A stretch of DNA of 64,000 nucleotides from NCBI GenBank assembly GCA_036644375.1, contig JAVXQD010000003.1, forward strand, positions 1 through 64,000. The letters run 5' to 3'. Every line of letters starts with the position of its first letter. Position 1 is the first letter of the stretch. Positions 8,984 to 17,677 of the stretch are shown one piece after another. Origin of the DNA: CALWZE01 sp036644375 (lineage in GTDB: Bacteria; Bacillota; Clostridia; Oscillospirales; Ruminococcaceae). The notes under the pieces were generated by a model that saw only the letters and a program-made list of their open reading frames with translations, searched no databases and had not been told where the DNA came from. The position numbers and the translations under genes were made by a program.

Positions 8984-10738
8984 ATGTTTAAATTTAAAAC
9001 AATTAACTCGCAGATCACATGCAGCTTTTCGATTTTGCTTACAGCAATTATTTTTTGCATCATAATTGCTGTTGCGGGTGTTTTTTCAAATCGATTTACC
9101 GAGCAAAAAACCGAGATAATGAGAAGTACACTTGAGACCGTATCCGGATCGATAGAAAGCAGGGTGAATGACCTGCGCAAGCTGGCACAAGGACTTCGCA
9201 GGGATACGTTTGTAAAGGAATCACTGGAAGAAGGAAATCTGAACGATGAAACTGCGACAACGCTCAATGAACTATACATGTACGGATTAAAATCGGTGGT
9301 GCTTATTACAGCGAACAAAAATGTAATTAATTTTCCGTTTGTGCTCGAGGCTGATATTTCTGCTATGCAAGCTGCTACGGGATTCAATCGCTTCATAACA
9401 TCCAAAAGAGAGGAGATTTTTTCATTTCCACATGCGTTTCCTTTTAAGAACAAGGAGAACAATCCAAATTACAACACACAGCTGAGTTACTTTCATGTAC
9501 TGCGCGATCGCCCGGACATGGAGGCTTATGGATATGTTCAGCTTAACATAAGTAAGGACATGCTTTTTGAGGATAGATCTGCACTTATAGATGCCCAGTT
9601 TGACTATTTTTACATAATTGATGGGTCGGGAAATGTAATTTACAGCAGCAAAAGCTATGATAAGAATGAGATGACGCTTAAATTTGCAGTCGATTTCAGT
9701 AAAAATAAATATGGTTCGATGGAAACAAAATATGATGAGTATGCATATTTTCACTATTCCATGCCGACATATCCCGATTGGCATATGGTTGGTGTAGCAT
9801 CAATTAAATCAATAACCTCAAGTGCGAGACTGCTCAATATTATGGTGGGAACATTCGGAGTTGTCGGTGTTTTAATGGTAATTGTACTTTCTCTTTCTAT
9901 TTCGAAGCGAATAACAAGCCCAATTAAAAAAATGGGAACGGCAATGCAAATATTCGAATCCGGCACTATGCCTAATAAGCTTGAGATAAAAGCGTCAGGT
10001 GAGGTTGAGCAGCTAATACACGGTTTCAACAATATGATTGACAGTATTGAAACGAATATCGAAACAATATATATTGAACAGGAAGAAAAGAAAATCGCAG
10101 AGGTAACTGCGCTGCGATATCAGATTCAATCACTGCAACAGCAGATAAGTCCTCATTTTTTATACAACACTATAAATGTTATCAGCTATCTTGCAATGGA
10201 AAACAGAACCGATGAGATAAGAAAATTTGTGCAGTCGCTTAATCAGCTTTTACGTGCAACACTCAGCAATTTACACGATGAGGTGATGATGCAGCAGGAG
10301 ATATCCTTTCTAAAAGCATATGCACATTTAATGGAATATCGCTATAAAGATATGTTTGAGCTTGAGCTGGAGATTGATTCCGACACACTCGAATGTATGC
10401 TGCCGAAATTAATTTTACAGCCGCTGGTTGAAAATTCATTGTTGCATGGCATATTTCCAAGTGGAAGGAAATGCACGATATCAGTTAGGTCATGTTGTAT
10501 AGCAGACAGGCTGTTTGTTTCGGTAGCCGACAACGGAATCGGGATTCCCGAGGAAAAGATGGCAGAGCTGTTTGAAAGCAAAAAAGGATTTAATAATATA
10601 GGACTGACAAATATAAATGACAGGCTTAAGCTATGCTATGGAATAAGCTCGAAATTGGGGGTTTACAGCGAGAGGGGAAAAGGAACTATAGTTGGATTTT
10701 CGATACCGATAAAGCATGAGGAGGATTGTCTTGAATAA
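8984..10738 (+). CDS. YesM-type sensor histidine kinase
   Basis: 584 aa. It has an N-terminal membrane segment (about residues 11-32), an extracytoplasmic sensor domain of roughly 240 residues, a second membrane segment near 280-305, a HAMP linker, then a His_kinase (LytS/YesM) domain with phospho-acceptor His391 in SPHFLYNT and an HATPase domain (LILQPLVENSLLHGI, DNGIGI). The ATG at 8984 follows AAAGGAAA with good spacing; an ATG 21 bases upstream lacks one. It pairs with the overlapping YesN-like regulator. In Clostridia such pairs usually sense extracellular saccharides and control nearby ABC transporters, which fits the position beside the sugar importer. Confidence 0.9.
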   Translation: MFKFKTINSQITCSFSILLTAIIFCIIIAVAGVFSNRFTEQKTEIMRSTLETVSGSIESRVNDLRKLAQGLRRDTFVKESLEEGNLNDETATTLNELYMYGLKSVVLITANKNVINFPFVLEADISAMQAATGFNRFITSKREEIFSFPHAFPFKNKENNPNYNTQLSYFHVLRDRPDMEAYGYVQLNISKDMLFEDRSALIDAQFDYFYIIDGSGNVIYSSKSYDKNEMTLKFAVDFSKNKYGSMETKYDEYAYFHYSMPTYPDWHMVGVASIKSITSSARLLNIMVGTFGVVGVLMVIVLSLSISKRITSPIKKMGTAMQIFESGTMPNKLEIKASGEVEQLIHGFNNMIDSIETNIETIYIEQEEKKIAEVTALRYQIQSLQQQISPHFLYNTINVISYLAMENRTDEIRKFVQSLNQLLRATLSNLHDEVMMQQEISFLKAYAHLMEYRYKDMFELELEIDSDTLECMLPKLILQPLVENSLLHGIFPSGRKCTISVRSCCIADRLFVSVADNGIGIPEEKMAELFESKKGFNNIGLTNINDRLKLCYGISSKLGVYSERGKGTIVGFSIPIKHEEDCLE

Positions 10739-12287
10739 ACTCAGAGCATTAATAGTCGATGACGAATTTACAGCGCGTGAAATGCTTAAAAATCAGGTTG
10801 AGTGGGAGAAACTCGGGTATGAACCACCTGTACTTGCGTCAAATGGTGCAGTTGCGTTGCAGTTGTGCAGCGCAACTGCGTTTGACATAGTTTTTACAGA
10901 TATTGAAATGCCGATTATGGATGGAATTGACTTTATATCTGTTTTGAGAAAAACAAAACCGAATCAGCGGATTGTTGTTATATCATGTCATGAAAAATTC
11001 GATTACGCACAAAAAGCGCTTAGATTTGGCGTAGATGATTATATAATAAAGGATCTGATTACCGAAAATGAGCTTAAGGCGATTTTATGTTCAGTTTCTC
11101 CGCAAAAGGCCAAACAAAGCAATACCGAACAAGCGGAAAGTAGATTAAGTGAAATTTTAAAGAAGGCTTCCGAAGGAATTCCCACGGAAAACACAGCGTT
11201 GCCTTCAAAATATTCCGCCGTATTTGCCATTGCCATAGACGAGTATGATAAGCTTGTTTTCGAGCGCGGTGAACAAGAGCTTGTCGGTACACTGGAAGCA
11301 TTTGCGAGAAGTGTAAATTGCTCTGCTATGTGTTTCGTACAAAAGGACATTATCTATTTGCTCAGCGAGGCGCCGGAAACAGTATCTGTGCTTTACTACA
11401 TAAACGATACAGTTTCAAAAGCTAATGCCATTCGTGTCGCTGCGCGGAGAATGAAGCTTGGCATGATAACGATAGGGGCTTCTGACCCGATTAGCTCTGT
11501 TGTCAATCTTGTGTCAGCCTGTAAGGAAGCGAGAGAGGCTGTTAACATGCGGGTCATTGAGGGATTTGATAAAACCATAATGTTCAACAGCATTTCCATT
11601 AAAAAGAACATGCTGAACTTTGAACGAATTGACTATCTGCTCAAGCGCATCGAAGAACTCAGCAACAATGATAACGCAACATGCTTGAAGTTCGTCGGCA
11701 AATTATATTCGTCTGAGCTTTCAAGCGGATTTGCGGATGTAAACTACTATAAATATATAAATATAAAAATGTGGTCTATGCTAATAACACTGTCACAGTC
11801 AAAGGGATTTTCACAAAGTGAGATACTAAATGAAATGCACTTGAACCTTGATGAGATAAATCGCATGGAGAGCAGTGAAATTATGGCACAGTTTTTCAAG
11901 ACAGTACTTATGAAGCTTGTTTCATCCGATGAACCGGAGGGTGGGGAGAGTATTATTTCAGCGGCGTTAAGTCTGATAGAGAAGGAGTATACAAGTGATA
12001 TTTCACTTAGCTATCTTGCCGAAAAGCTGCACACGCACAAAAGCTATCTCTGCCGCATTTTTAAAGAAAAAATGGGCGAAAACCTCATGCCATACATAGA
12101 GAACAAACGGATTGAGCGTGCAAAATATCTATTGTATAACTCGCAGATGAAGCTCAGCGAGATATCAGAAAGCTTGGGTTTTACATCCCCGCAGTATTTC
12201 TCTTTTGTATTCAAAAAAGCCGCAGGTCTGTCTCCGACCGAATTTAAGAAAACCATGGTCAACGCGGAACCGCTTCATACAGAATAG
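10731..12287 (+). CDS. YesN-type response regulator with AraC DNA-binding domain
   Basis: 518 aa. It has a receiver domain (acidic pair in LIVDDEF, phospho-acceptor Asp57 in FTDIEMP, Lys in YIIKD), a long middle region, and a C-terminal AraC-type double helix-turn-helix (SYLAEKLHTHKSYLCRIFKE, then a YFSFVFKKAAGLSPTEF segment). TTG at 10731 is the preferred start because GAGGAGG lies just upstream; an in-frame ATG at 10716 contains that ribosome binding site inside its own codons. It overlaps the kinase gene by eight bases. Likely targets are the divergent promoters at 4934-5204. Confidence 0.88.
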   Translation: MNKLRALIVDDEFTAREMLKNQVEWEKLGYEPPVLASNGAVALQLCSATAFDIVFTDIEMPIMDGIDFISVLRKTKPNQRIVVISCHEKFDYAQKALRFGVDDYIIKDLITENELKAILCSVSPQKAKQSNTEQAESRLSEILKKASEGIPTENTALPSKYSAVFAIAIDEYDKLVFERGEQELVGTLEAFARSVNCSAMCFVQKDIIYLLSEAPETVSVLYYINDTVSKANAIRVAARRMKLGMITIGASDPISSVVNLVSACKEAREAVNMRVIEGFDKTIMFNSISIKKNMLNFERIDYLLKRIEELSNNDNATCLKFVGKLYSSELSSGFADVNYYKYINIKMWSMLITLSQSKGFSQSEILNEMHLNLDEINRMESSEIMAQFFKTVLMKLVSSDEPEGGESIISAALSLIEKEYTSDISLSYLAEKLHTHKSYLCRIFKEKMGENLMPYIENKRIERAKYLLYNSQMKLSEISESLGFTSPQYFSFVFKKAAGLSPTEFKKTMVNAEPLHTE

Positions 12288-12416
12288 AGGAATTATTTAA
12301 TATTATAGTTTGGCTCCGCGCAAAGAGAGATGGGCGGTATTTTAAATATAAATGTCAAAATTTAAGCAAGCATGAAATAATTTTCCGGTACTATAAATTG
12401 ATAGTCGCTTATTGTG

Positions 12417-12446
12417 GATTGCAATCATAAGGCAATCGATTTTTTT
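12417..12446 (+). terminator. Probable terminator after the YesN-like gene
   Basis: A short hairpin GATTGC/GCAATC followed by GATTTTTTT, located between two convergent genes. The six-pair stem is short, so this is moderate evidence only. Confidence 0.5.
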
Positions 12447-12447
12447 G

Positions 12448-13140
12448 CTATCTCCTTGTTTTTTCGAATTCCGACCTCAGCTTCTCTAATGCCTTTTTTT
12501 CCAATCTGGATACGTATGAGCGTGAAATGCCCATCGTGTCGGCGACATGCTGCTGTGTCATGGGCAGCCTGCCGTTACAGCCATACCGCATATCAATAAT
12601 GGCTTTTTCCCGAGCGGAAAGGTATTTGTTCACTGCAATACCGACTTTCTCAAGTTCCTGCTTCAGCTCCGCTTCCTCGGCAAGGTCATGATCGTCGCTT
12701 AGAATATCCATTATGGTGAGCGCGCCGCCGCTTTCTGTTTGCTCAATAGGGTCTGAAATATATATCGTATTGCGGGTCTTCTTTGCGCAGCGAAACTGCA
12801 TCAATATCTCATTTTGAATACAACGCGCCGCGTATGTTGCAAATTTTGTTCCTTTTTTGTAGTTAAAAGAGTCAACGGCTTTTATAAGACCGATTGTGCC
12901 GATAGAGATCAAGTCCTCCTGATCTGCGGGCGATGTATAATACTTTTTAATCACATGAACCACAAGTCGGAGATTGTGTGTGATGATTTTGCTGCGTGCC
13001 GAATCGTTACCGGTTGACATCTGTTCAAAGCAATCGCGCTCCTCGCTTGATGTTAATGGTTTTGGAAAGCTGCCGGAGGAAATCTGCAAGGTGAAAAACA
13101 GAAAGTTTTGAATAATTGCAATAATGGTGTCCAAAAGCAT
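12448..13140 (-). CDS. sigK: RNA polymerase sporulation sigma factor, SigK type
   Basis: 230 aa. It aligns by eye with Bacillus SigK throughout: a hydrophobic pro-sequence at the N-terminus (about 20 residues), FPKPLTSSEER, region 2 (HNLRLVVHVIKKY, EDLISIGTIGLIKAVDSF, TYAARCIQNEILM) and region 4.2 (TQQHVADTMGISRSYVSRLEKKALEKL). It directs late mother-cell gene expression during sporulation after removal of the pro-peptide. ATG at 13140 is preferred over TTG at 13149 because GGGAG lies about ten bases upstream of the ATG. The gene is continuous and not split by a skin-type element. It is the clearest sign in the window of a spore former. Confidence 0.9.
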   Translation of the reverse strand: MLLDTIIAIIQNFLFFTLQISSGSFPKPLTSSEERDCFEQMSTGNDSARSKIITHNLRLVVHVIKKYYTSPADQEDLISIGTIGLIKAVDSFNYKKGTKFATYAARCIQNEILMQFRCAKKTRNTIYISDPIEQTESGGALTIMDILSDDHDLAEEAELKQELEKVGIAVNKYLSAREKAIIDMRYGCNGRLPMTQQHVADTMGISRSYVSRLEKKALEKLRSEFEKTRR

Positions 13141-13305
13141 AAATTTCAACTCCCTTCCGTAATATTATGTTGCCCTTTTGCGAAAGTTGCCGAATCGGCG
13201 CTTTTTTGTTGTCCGTCCGTCTATTAGGGCCTATGCTGCCGGTATTAGAACACTTTCAGCCTGAATTCATATTATGGCTAAGGCGTATTGATGGGAGTGA
13301 GACTA

Positions 13306-14112
13306 ATGGACTATTTAGCCGGACTTGATTATCCTGTTCAGGCTCTTGTGGCTACGATTTTCACATGGGCGGTAACAGCGCTCGGTGCGGCGGTGGTCTT
13401 TGCATTTAAGAATATAAATAAAAGCTTTATGGATGCTATGCTTGGATTTGCCGGAGGAGTTATGCTTGCGGCCTCTTTTTTTTCACTGCTGTCACCGGCT
13501 GAGACTATGGCAGAAAATTTGGGACTTGTGCCATGGCTGACTCTCTCTATCGGCTTTTTCGGCGGCGGAATGCTGCTGTTTGCGGGCGATAAGGTTTACG
13601 GGGTAATTGAAGCAAAAAAATCAAAAGCAGCATCGGCGGGTAACAGTGGGATTAAGAGATGCCTAATGCTGATTATTTCAATAACCCTGCACAATATTCC
13701 CGAGGGCTTGGCGGTGGGCGTGGCCTTCGGTTCACTTGCATATGGGTTGGACGGTGCAACCCCCACAGCGGCATATCTGCTTGCGCTTGGAATAGGGCTT
13801 CAAAATTTTCCTGAGGGCACAGCGGTAAGCGTTCCTCTTCGAAGAGAGGGGATGTCATGCCCAAAAGCCTTTTTCTTCGGCCAGCTGAGCGCAGTTGTTG
13901 AACCCATTGCGGGATTCTTAGGCGCACTGCTTGTACTCAAGGTTCGGGTTCTTCTGCCATACTTGCTGGCGTTTGCTGCGGGCGCGATGATATATGTTGT
14001 TGTAGAAGAGCTTATTCCGGAGAGTCAATCAAATCCAAAAAAGGATGTCATGGCAATATTTGCACTAACTGGCTTTGCGGTGATGATGGTTATGGATATC
14101 GCTTTAGGCTGA
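13306..14112 (+). CDS. ZIP family metal transporter (ZupT-like)
   Basis: 268 aa with about eight membrane segments. Both ZIP signature helices are visible: HNIPEGLAVGV (helix IV) and QNFPEGTAVSV (helix V), followed by EPIAG. The metal-binding His/Asn/Pro/Glu residues are intact, except that helix V has QN in place of the commoner HN. It takes up divalent metals such as zinc, iron or manganese across the cytoplasmic membrane. ATG at 13306 follows GGGAGTG; the upstream TTG (13288) and ATG (13291) overlap or precede that site and look less likely. It stands alone, divergent from sigK. Confidence 0.88.
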   Translation: MDYLAGLDYPVQALVATIFTWAVTALGAAVVFAFKNINKSFMDAMLGFAGGVMLAASFFSLLSPAETMAENLGLVPWLTLSIGFFGGGMLLFAGDKVYGVIEAKKSKAASAGNSGIKRCLMLIISITLHNIPEGLAVGVAFGSLAYGLDGATPTAAYLLALGIGLQNFPEGTAVSVPLRREGMSCPKAFFFGQLSAVVEPIAGFLGALLVLKVRVLLPYLLAFAAGAMIYVVVEELIPESQSNPKKDVMAIFALTGFAVMMVMDIALG

Positions 14113-14203
14113 AAACACGCATACCAAAGGCACAGTCAGTATTCTGTAACACCCGAAAGAAAAACAGAGGTCATAGCTTTTAAAAGACAAATATTTTTTG
14201 GAT

Positions 14204-14231
14204 TTGAAAGAAATGAAAAATGTTGTATAAT
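14204..14231 (+). promoter_or_regulatory. Sigma-A promoter of the xylulokinase operon
   Basis: TTGAAA (14204-14209) and TATAAT (14226-14231) separated by 16 bp, about 30 bp upstream of the xylB-like start codon. Confidence 0.75.
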
Positions 14232-14262
14232 GGAATTAAAATATGCACAGTGGGGTATATAA

Positions 14263-15789
14263 ATGGAATATTTGATTGGAATAGATGTCGGAACTTCGGG
14301 CACAAAAACAGTACTATTTGACAAGAACGGATCAGCTGTTGCCTCAAATACGGTGGAATACCCCATGCTTCAGCCGCAAAACGGTTGGGCAGAGCAGAGA
14401 CCCGATGATTGGTGGAATGCCGTATGCCGGACAACGTCCGAGGTCGTCAGGGGCAGCGGTGTGAATCCGTCAGACATCAGGGGCGTTGGCATATCCGGCC
14501 AGATGCACGGGCTTGTAATGCTTGATGAGAACGGAGAGGTAATACGCAATTCAATCATATGGTGCGACGGACGCACGGCAGAGGAGTGTGCGGAAATTAC
14601 CGAAACGGTCGGCAGGGACAGGCTGCTTGCAATAACAGCCAACCCGGCTCTGACGGGATTCACTGCAGGCAAAATTCTGTGGGTCAGGAAGCATGAACCG
14701 CAAAATTACGTAAGATGCCGCCATATCCTTTTGCCCAAGGATTATATACGCTATAAATTAACGGGAGAATTTGCGACCGAGGTTTCGGACGCGTCCGGCA
14801 TGAATCTGCTTGATGTGCCGAATCGATGCTGGTCCGATGAAATACTGAATGCACTTGACATTGATAAAAAGCTGCTTGGAAAAATGTATGAATCGTGCGA
14901 AATTACAGGATATGTAACGCAGAGCGCCTCTGGGCTCTGTGCGCTCGCAGCGGGAACACCGGTTGTGGGAGGGGCAGGAGACAATGCTGCGGCAGCAATA
15001 GGAACAGGTGTTGTGAGCAGCGGAAAGGCGTTTACCACTCTCGGAACATCAGGAGTCGTATTTGCACATTCCGACAAAGTGACGATTGATCCCAAAGGCC
15101 GTGTTCACACTTTTTGCAGTGCAGTGCCGAAGGCATGGACAGTTATGAGCTGTACTCTGGCGGCGGGGCTATCCTTGAGATGGTTTCGCGATACCTTTTG
15201 CGAAAAGGAAATTACAGACGGTGCAAAGGAAGATGTTGACCCGTATGTGCTGATGGACAAGCTTGCAGCGGAGTCGCCTATTGGCGCGAATCGGCTTCTG
15301 TTTTTGCCGTATTTAATGGGTGAGCGCTCACCTATCCTCGATGAAAAAGCCCGCGGAGCATTTATCGGACTGAGTGCCATGCACCAAAAGGGAGACCTTA
15401 TTCGCTCGGTCATGGAGGGAGTTGCATTTTCACAGAGAAGCTGTCTTGATGTTTTTGAAGAGATGGACATTGCCCCAAATGAAATGATGGCGTGTGGAGG
15501 CGGAGCCCGCAGTGCATTTTGGAGAAAAATTCTCGCGGATGTATATGGCTGCACAGTGAAAACAGTGTCATCCACAAAGGAAGGTCCTGCACTCGGCGTC
15601 GCTATTCTCGCAGGAGTGGGAACGGGTGTATATTCCTCCGTACAGCAGGCATGTGAATTGATTGTGAGGGCCGATTCCAATGAAATCCCTGACAAGCAAA
15701 ATACTGAAAAATACGAGGAATACTATGAAATATACAAAGAGTTGTATCCGTCGTTAAAACTACAGTATGCTAAGCTTGCAAAGATATAG
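14263..15789 (+). CDS. xylB: Xylulokinase (FGGY family)
   Basis: 508 aa, the normal length for XylB. It starts YLIGIDVGTSGTKTVLFD, the FGGY ATP-site motif. SGQMHGLVMLD near residue 80 is characteristic of xylulokinases rather than glycerol or ribulo-kinases, and the later segments GAGDNAAAAIGTG and FLPYLMGERSP are also XylB-like. It phosphorylates D-xylulose to xylulose 5-phosphate. It is followed 20 bp later by aldose 1-epimerase, forming a two-gene pentose or hexose utilisation operon. No xylose isomerase is in the window, so the xylulose may come from elsewhere, possibly from the pathway served by the ABC importer at 5205. Confidence 0.92.
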   Translation: MEYLIGIDVGTSGTKTVLFDKNGSAVASNTVEYPMLQPQNGWAEQRPDDWWNAVCRTTSEVVRGSGVNPSDIRGVGISGQMHGLVMLDENGEVIRNSIIWCDGRTAEECAEITETVGRDRLLAITANPALTGFTAGKILWVRKHEPQNYVRCRHILLPKDYIRYKLTGEFATEVSDASGMNLLDVPNRCWSDEILNALDIDKKLLGKMYESCEITGYVTQSASGLCALAAGTPVVGGAGDNAAAAIGTGVVSSGKAFTTLGTSGVVFAHSDKVTIDPKGRVHTFCSAVPKAWTVMSCTLAAGLSLRWFRDTFCEKEITDGAKEDVDPYVLMDKLAAESPIGANRLLFLPYLMGERSPILDEKARGAFIGLSAMHQKGDLIRSVMEGVAFSQRSCLDVFEEMDIAPNEMMACGGGARSAFWRKILADVYGCTVKTVSSTKEGPALGVAILAGVGTGVYSSVQQACELIVRADSNEIPDKQNTEKYEEYYEIYKELYPSLKLQYAKLAKI

Positions 15790-15809
15790 CATTTTAAGGA
15801 GCAGTTATT

Positions 15810-16850
15810 ATGATTACAATAACAAAAGAATCCTTCGGAAAATTAAAAACCGGTGAAGAAGTGAGTTTGTTTCGGATGACGAACTGCTGCGGATCATATA
15901 TTGAAGTTTTGGATTATGGCTGCACGCTTAAATCAATTTGCGTTCCGAATCGTTTATTAAGTCCGGTAGATGTCTGCCTTTCGTATGATAGCATAGCCGA
16001 ATATGAGGAGCAGGACGGATACTTAGGCGCAGTTGTCGGCAGGCATGCAAATCGCATAGGCAATGGCGAATTTGAGCTGAACGGCAAAAAATACAGCGTG
16101 GCATGCAATAACGGCCCGAATCATCTTCACGGCGGAATAAGGGGTTTTGACAAATATATCTGGCAAGCACACACGGATGAAACCGGGGTTTCATTTTCGC
16201 GCCTGTCTCCCGACGGTGAAGAGGGGTATCCCGGAAATCTGAATGTTTGCGTTAGATACGGGTGGAGCGAAAATAACGAGCTTTCAATTCATTACACAGC
16301 CGATACGGACGCGGATACTGTAATTAATCTGACCAATCACTGCTATTTTAACCTTAACGGCGGAGGTACGGCACTTGAGCATGTGCTGTGGGTGAATTCG
16401 CACAGCTTTTGTGAAAATGACAGCAATTGCCTGCCCACAGGCAGAGTTGTCGACACCGCAGATTGTCCGGCGATGGACTTTACGTTGCCAAAGAGTGCCG
16501 GACGTGACATAAATATGGATGATATAAACCTTAAAAATGCGGGCGGATATGACCATAATTATATATTAAGCGAACGAGGAGAGAATTTTGCAGCGGCAAT
16601 GCTCACATGTCCGCAAAGCGGAATTGATATGACGGTTTCAACTACGCTGCCCGGAATTCAGGTATACAGTGCAAACTTTTTGACCGAGCGCAGGGGAAAA
16701 AACGGCATTTGTTATTCAGAGCGCGATGCTGTTTGTCTTGAGACTCAATTCTTTCCGAACGGTCTTGCCTGCGGCTTTGAGCCGGCTCCCGTACTCAAAA
16801 AAGGTGATAGCTTTGATGAGACAACCCGATATAGCTTTTCTTTAGTATAA
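15810..16850 (+). CDS. galM: Aldose 1-epimerase (galactose mutarotase)
   Basis: 346 aa, the typical length. Family motifs in order are GRHANRIGNGEF, NNGPNHLHGG with the first catalytic-region His, SPDGEEGYPG, and NLTNHCYFNLNG with the catalytic His near residue 175. A late ETQFFPN...GLACGFEPAPV segment contains the catalytic Glu. It interconverts alpha and beta anomers of aldoses so that downstream enzymes can use either. AAGGAG precedes the ATG, and co-transcription with xylB is likely. Confidence 0.93.
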   Translation: MITITKESFGKLKTGEEVSLFRMTNCCGSYIEVLDYGCTLKSICVPNRLLSPVDVCLSYDSIAEYEEQDGYLGAVVGRHANRIGNGEFELNGKKYSVACNNGPNHLHGGIRGFDKYIWQAHTDETGVSFSRLSPDGEEGYPGNLNVCVRYGWSENNELSIHYTADTDADTVINLTNHCYFNLNGGGTALEHVLWVNSHSFCENDSNCLPTGRVVDTADCPAMDFTLPKSAGRDINMDDINLKNAGGYDHNYILSERGENFAAAMLTCPQSGIDMTVSTTLPGIQVYSANFLTERRGKNGICYSERDAVCLETQFFPNGLACGFEPAPVLKKGDSFDETTRYSFSLV

Positions 16851-16964
16851 TGCTGTAAACCGACAGAAATAACGAGCTTTTGATTCGGCCTTACGGTAAT
16901 CGGACTGTGCGCTGCATTGCCGGTTGACGCAGACAGTTGAAAAAGCAAGTATAATAAAACAAGA

Positions 16965-17005
16965 CAAAATCGCCCTTGAAGTCTGTGACTTCAAGGGCGA
17001 TTTTG
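16965..17005. terminator. Perfect 19-bp hairpin, likely bidirectional terminator
   Basis: A 19-base arm (starting CAAAATCGCCCTTGAAG) is followed by the loop TGT and its exact complement. T-rich sequence follows on both strands, and it sits between the converging galM and PAET-lipoprotein genes. Confidence 0.8.
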
Positions 17006-17072
17006 TTGTTTACATGCGAATTACAAATAAATCCGCACTTGCATTTAAAAGCTATAACTGCGTCAAACGCAC

Positions 17073-17333
17073 TTAAGCAGCAGGCTTCTCGGCCGGCTTC
17101 TCAGCAGGTGTTTCGGCAGGTGTTTCTGCGGGCTTTTCAGCTGTGTCAGCAGGTGTTTCTGCCGGTGTCTCGGCAGGTGCTTCAGCAGGCTTCTCGGCCG
17201 GTGTCTCAGCAGGTGCTTCGGCAACAGGTGTCTCTGCCGGTGTTTCTGCCGGTGTTTCGGCAGGCTTATTGCCGCAAGCGACAAGTGCAAAGCAAAGTAC
17301 AAGTGCAAGGATAAGTGCAAGAATCTTTTTCAT
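17073..17333 (-). CDS. Small repeat-only lipoprotein (PAET repeats)
   Basis: 86 aa. Residues 1-20 are a lipoprotein signal peptide ending LVAC (Cys20). The remaining 66 residues are almost entirely repeats of the four-to-five-residue unit PAETP / PAEKP / EAPAE, with no recognisable globular domain. AAGGG precedes the ATG. The DNA repeat is about 12 bp long and degenerate. Such Pro-Ala-Glu linkers often join a lipid anchor to a binding domain in Clostridia; here the linker stands alone and ends in a clear stop, so it could be a truncated solute-binding protein, a wall-spanning spacer or a cell-surface filler. The frame and signal peptide make it very likely a real protein. Confidence 0.7.
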   Translation of the reverse strand: MKKILALILALVLCFALVACGNKPAETPAETPAETPVAEAPAETPAEKPAEAPAETPAETPADTAEKPAETPAETPAEKPAEKPAA

Positions 17334-17677
17334 GTTAATTCCCTTTCTATGTCTTCTATATACTGCGTATTATTTTATACGCTTGAGTGATTTTACAACA
17401 ATAAGGCAGAAATAACAATAGATATTTCATGAATAAAAAAAAATAACCATATGCATAATAATTTTAAACTAATAGGAAAAGGATATAGTTTTATTTAACT
17501 GAGTAACAGCGTAACAAGATAATTATAATAACAAATTATACAGAAATAATTGTCATATTGGCAATATCAGTGTATAATCTAATAAATAGCATGGCTGAAC
17601 ACTAATCAAGGAGGTTAAATAACAGATTATCGTCAGCCGGCAAAATAGAAAAAATGCTTATAGGGGAGAATTAAAAA
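17334..17677. promoter_or_regulatory. Intergenic region with sigma-A promoter for the transporter/URO-D-like operon
   Basis: This AT-rich 344-bp gap contains TTGTCA (17550-17555) and TATAAT (17573-17578), 17 bp apart, facing right. The leader of about 95 nt contains an AAGGAGG at 17609-17615 that precedes no obvious start codon, then the real GGGGAG before the ATG at 17678. Nothing else was recognised. Confidence 0.65.

Noticed and set aside
8680..9462. 260-codon reverse-strand frame across the ABC/kinase gap
   Set aside because: It covers the terminator and the start of the kinase gene on the other strand, and no family features are seen.
17073..17333. Tandem 12-bp repeats as a CRISPR array
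   Set aside because: Repeats are in frame, degenerate at third positions and encode PAET units without spacers.
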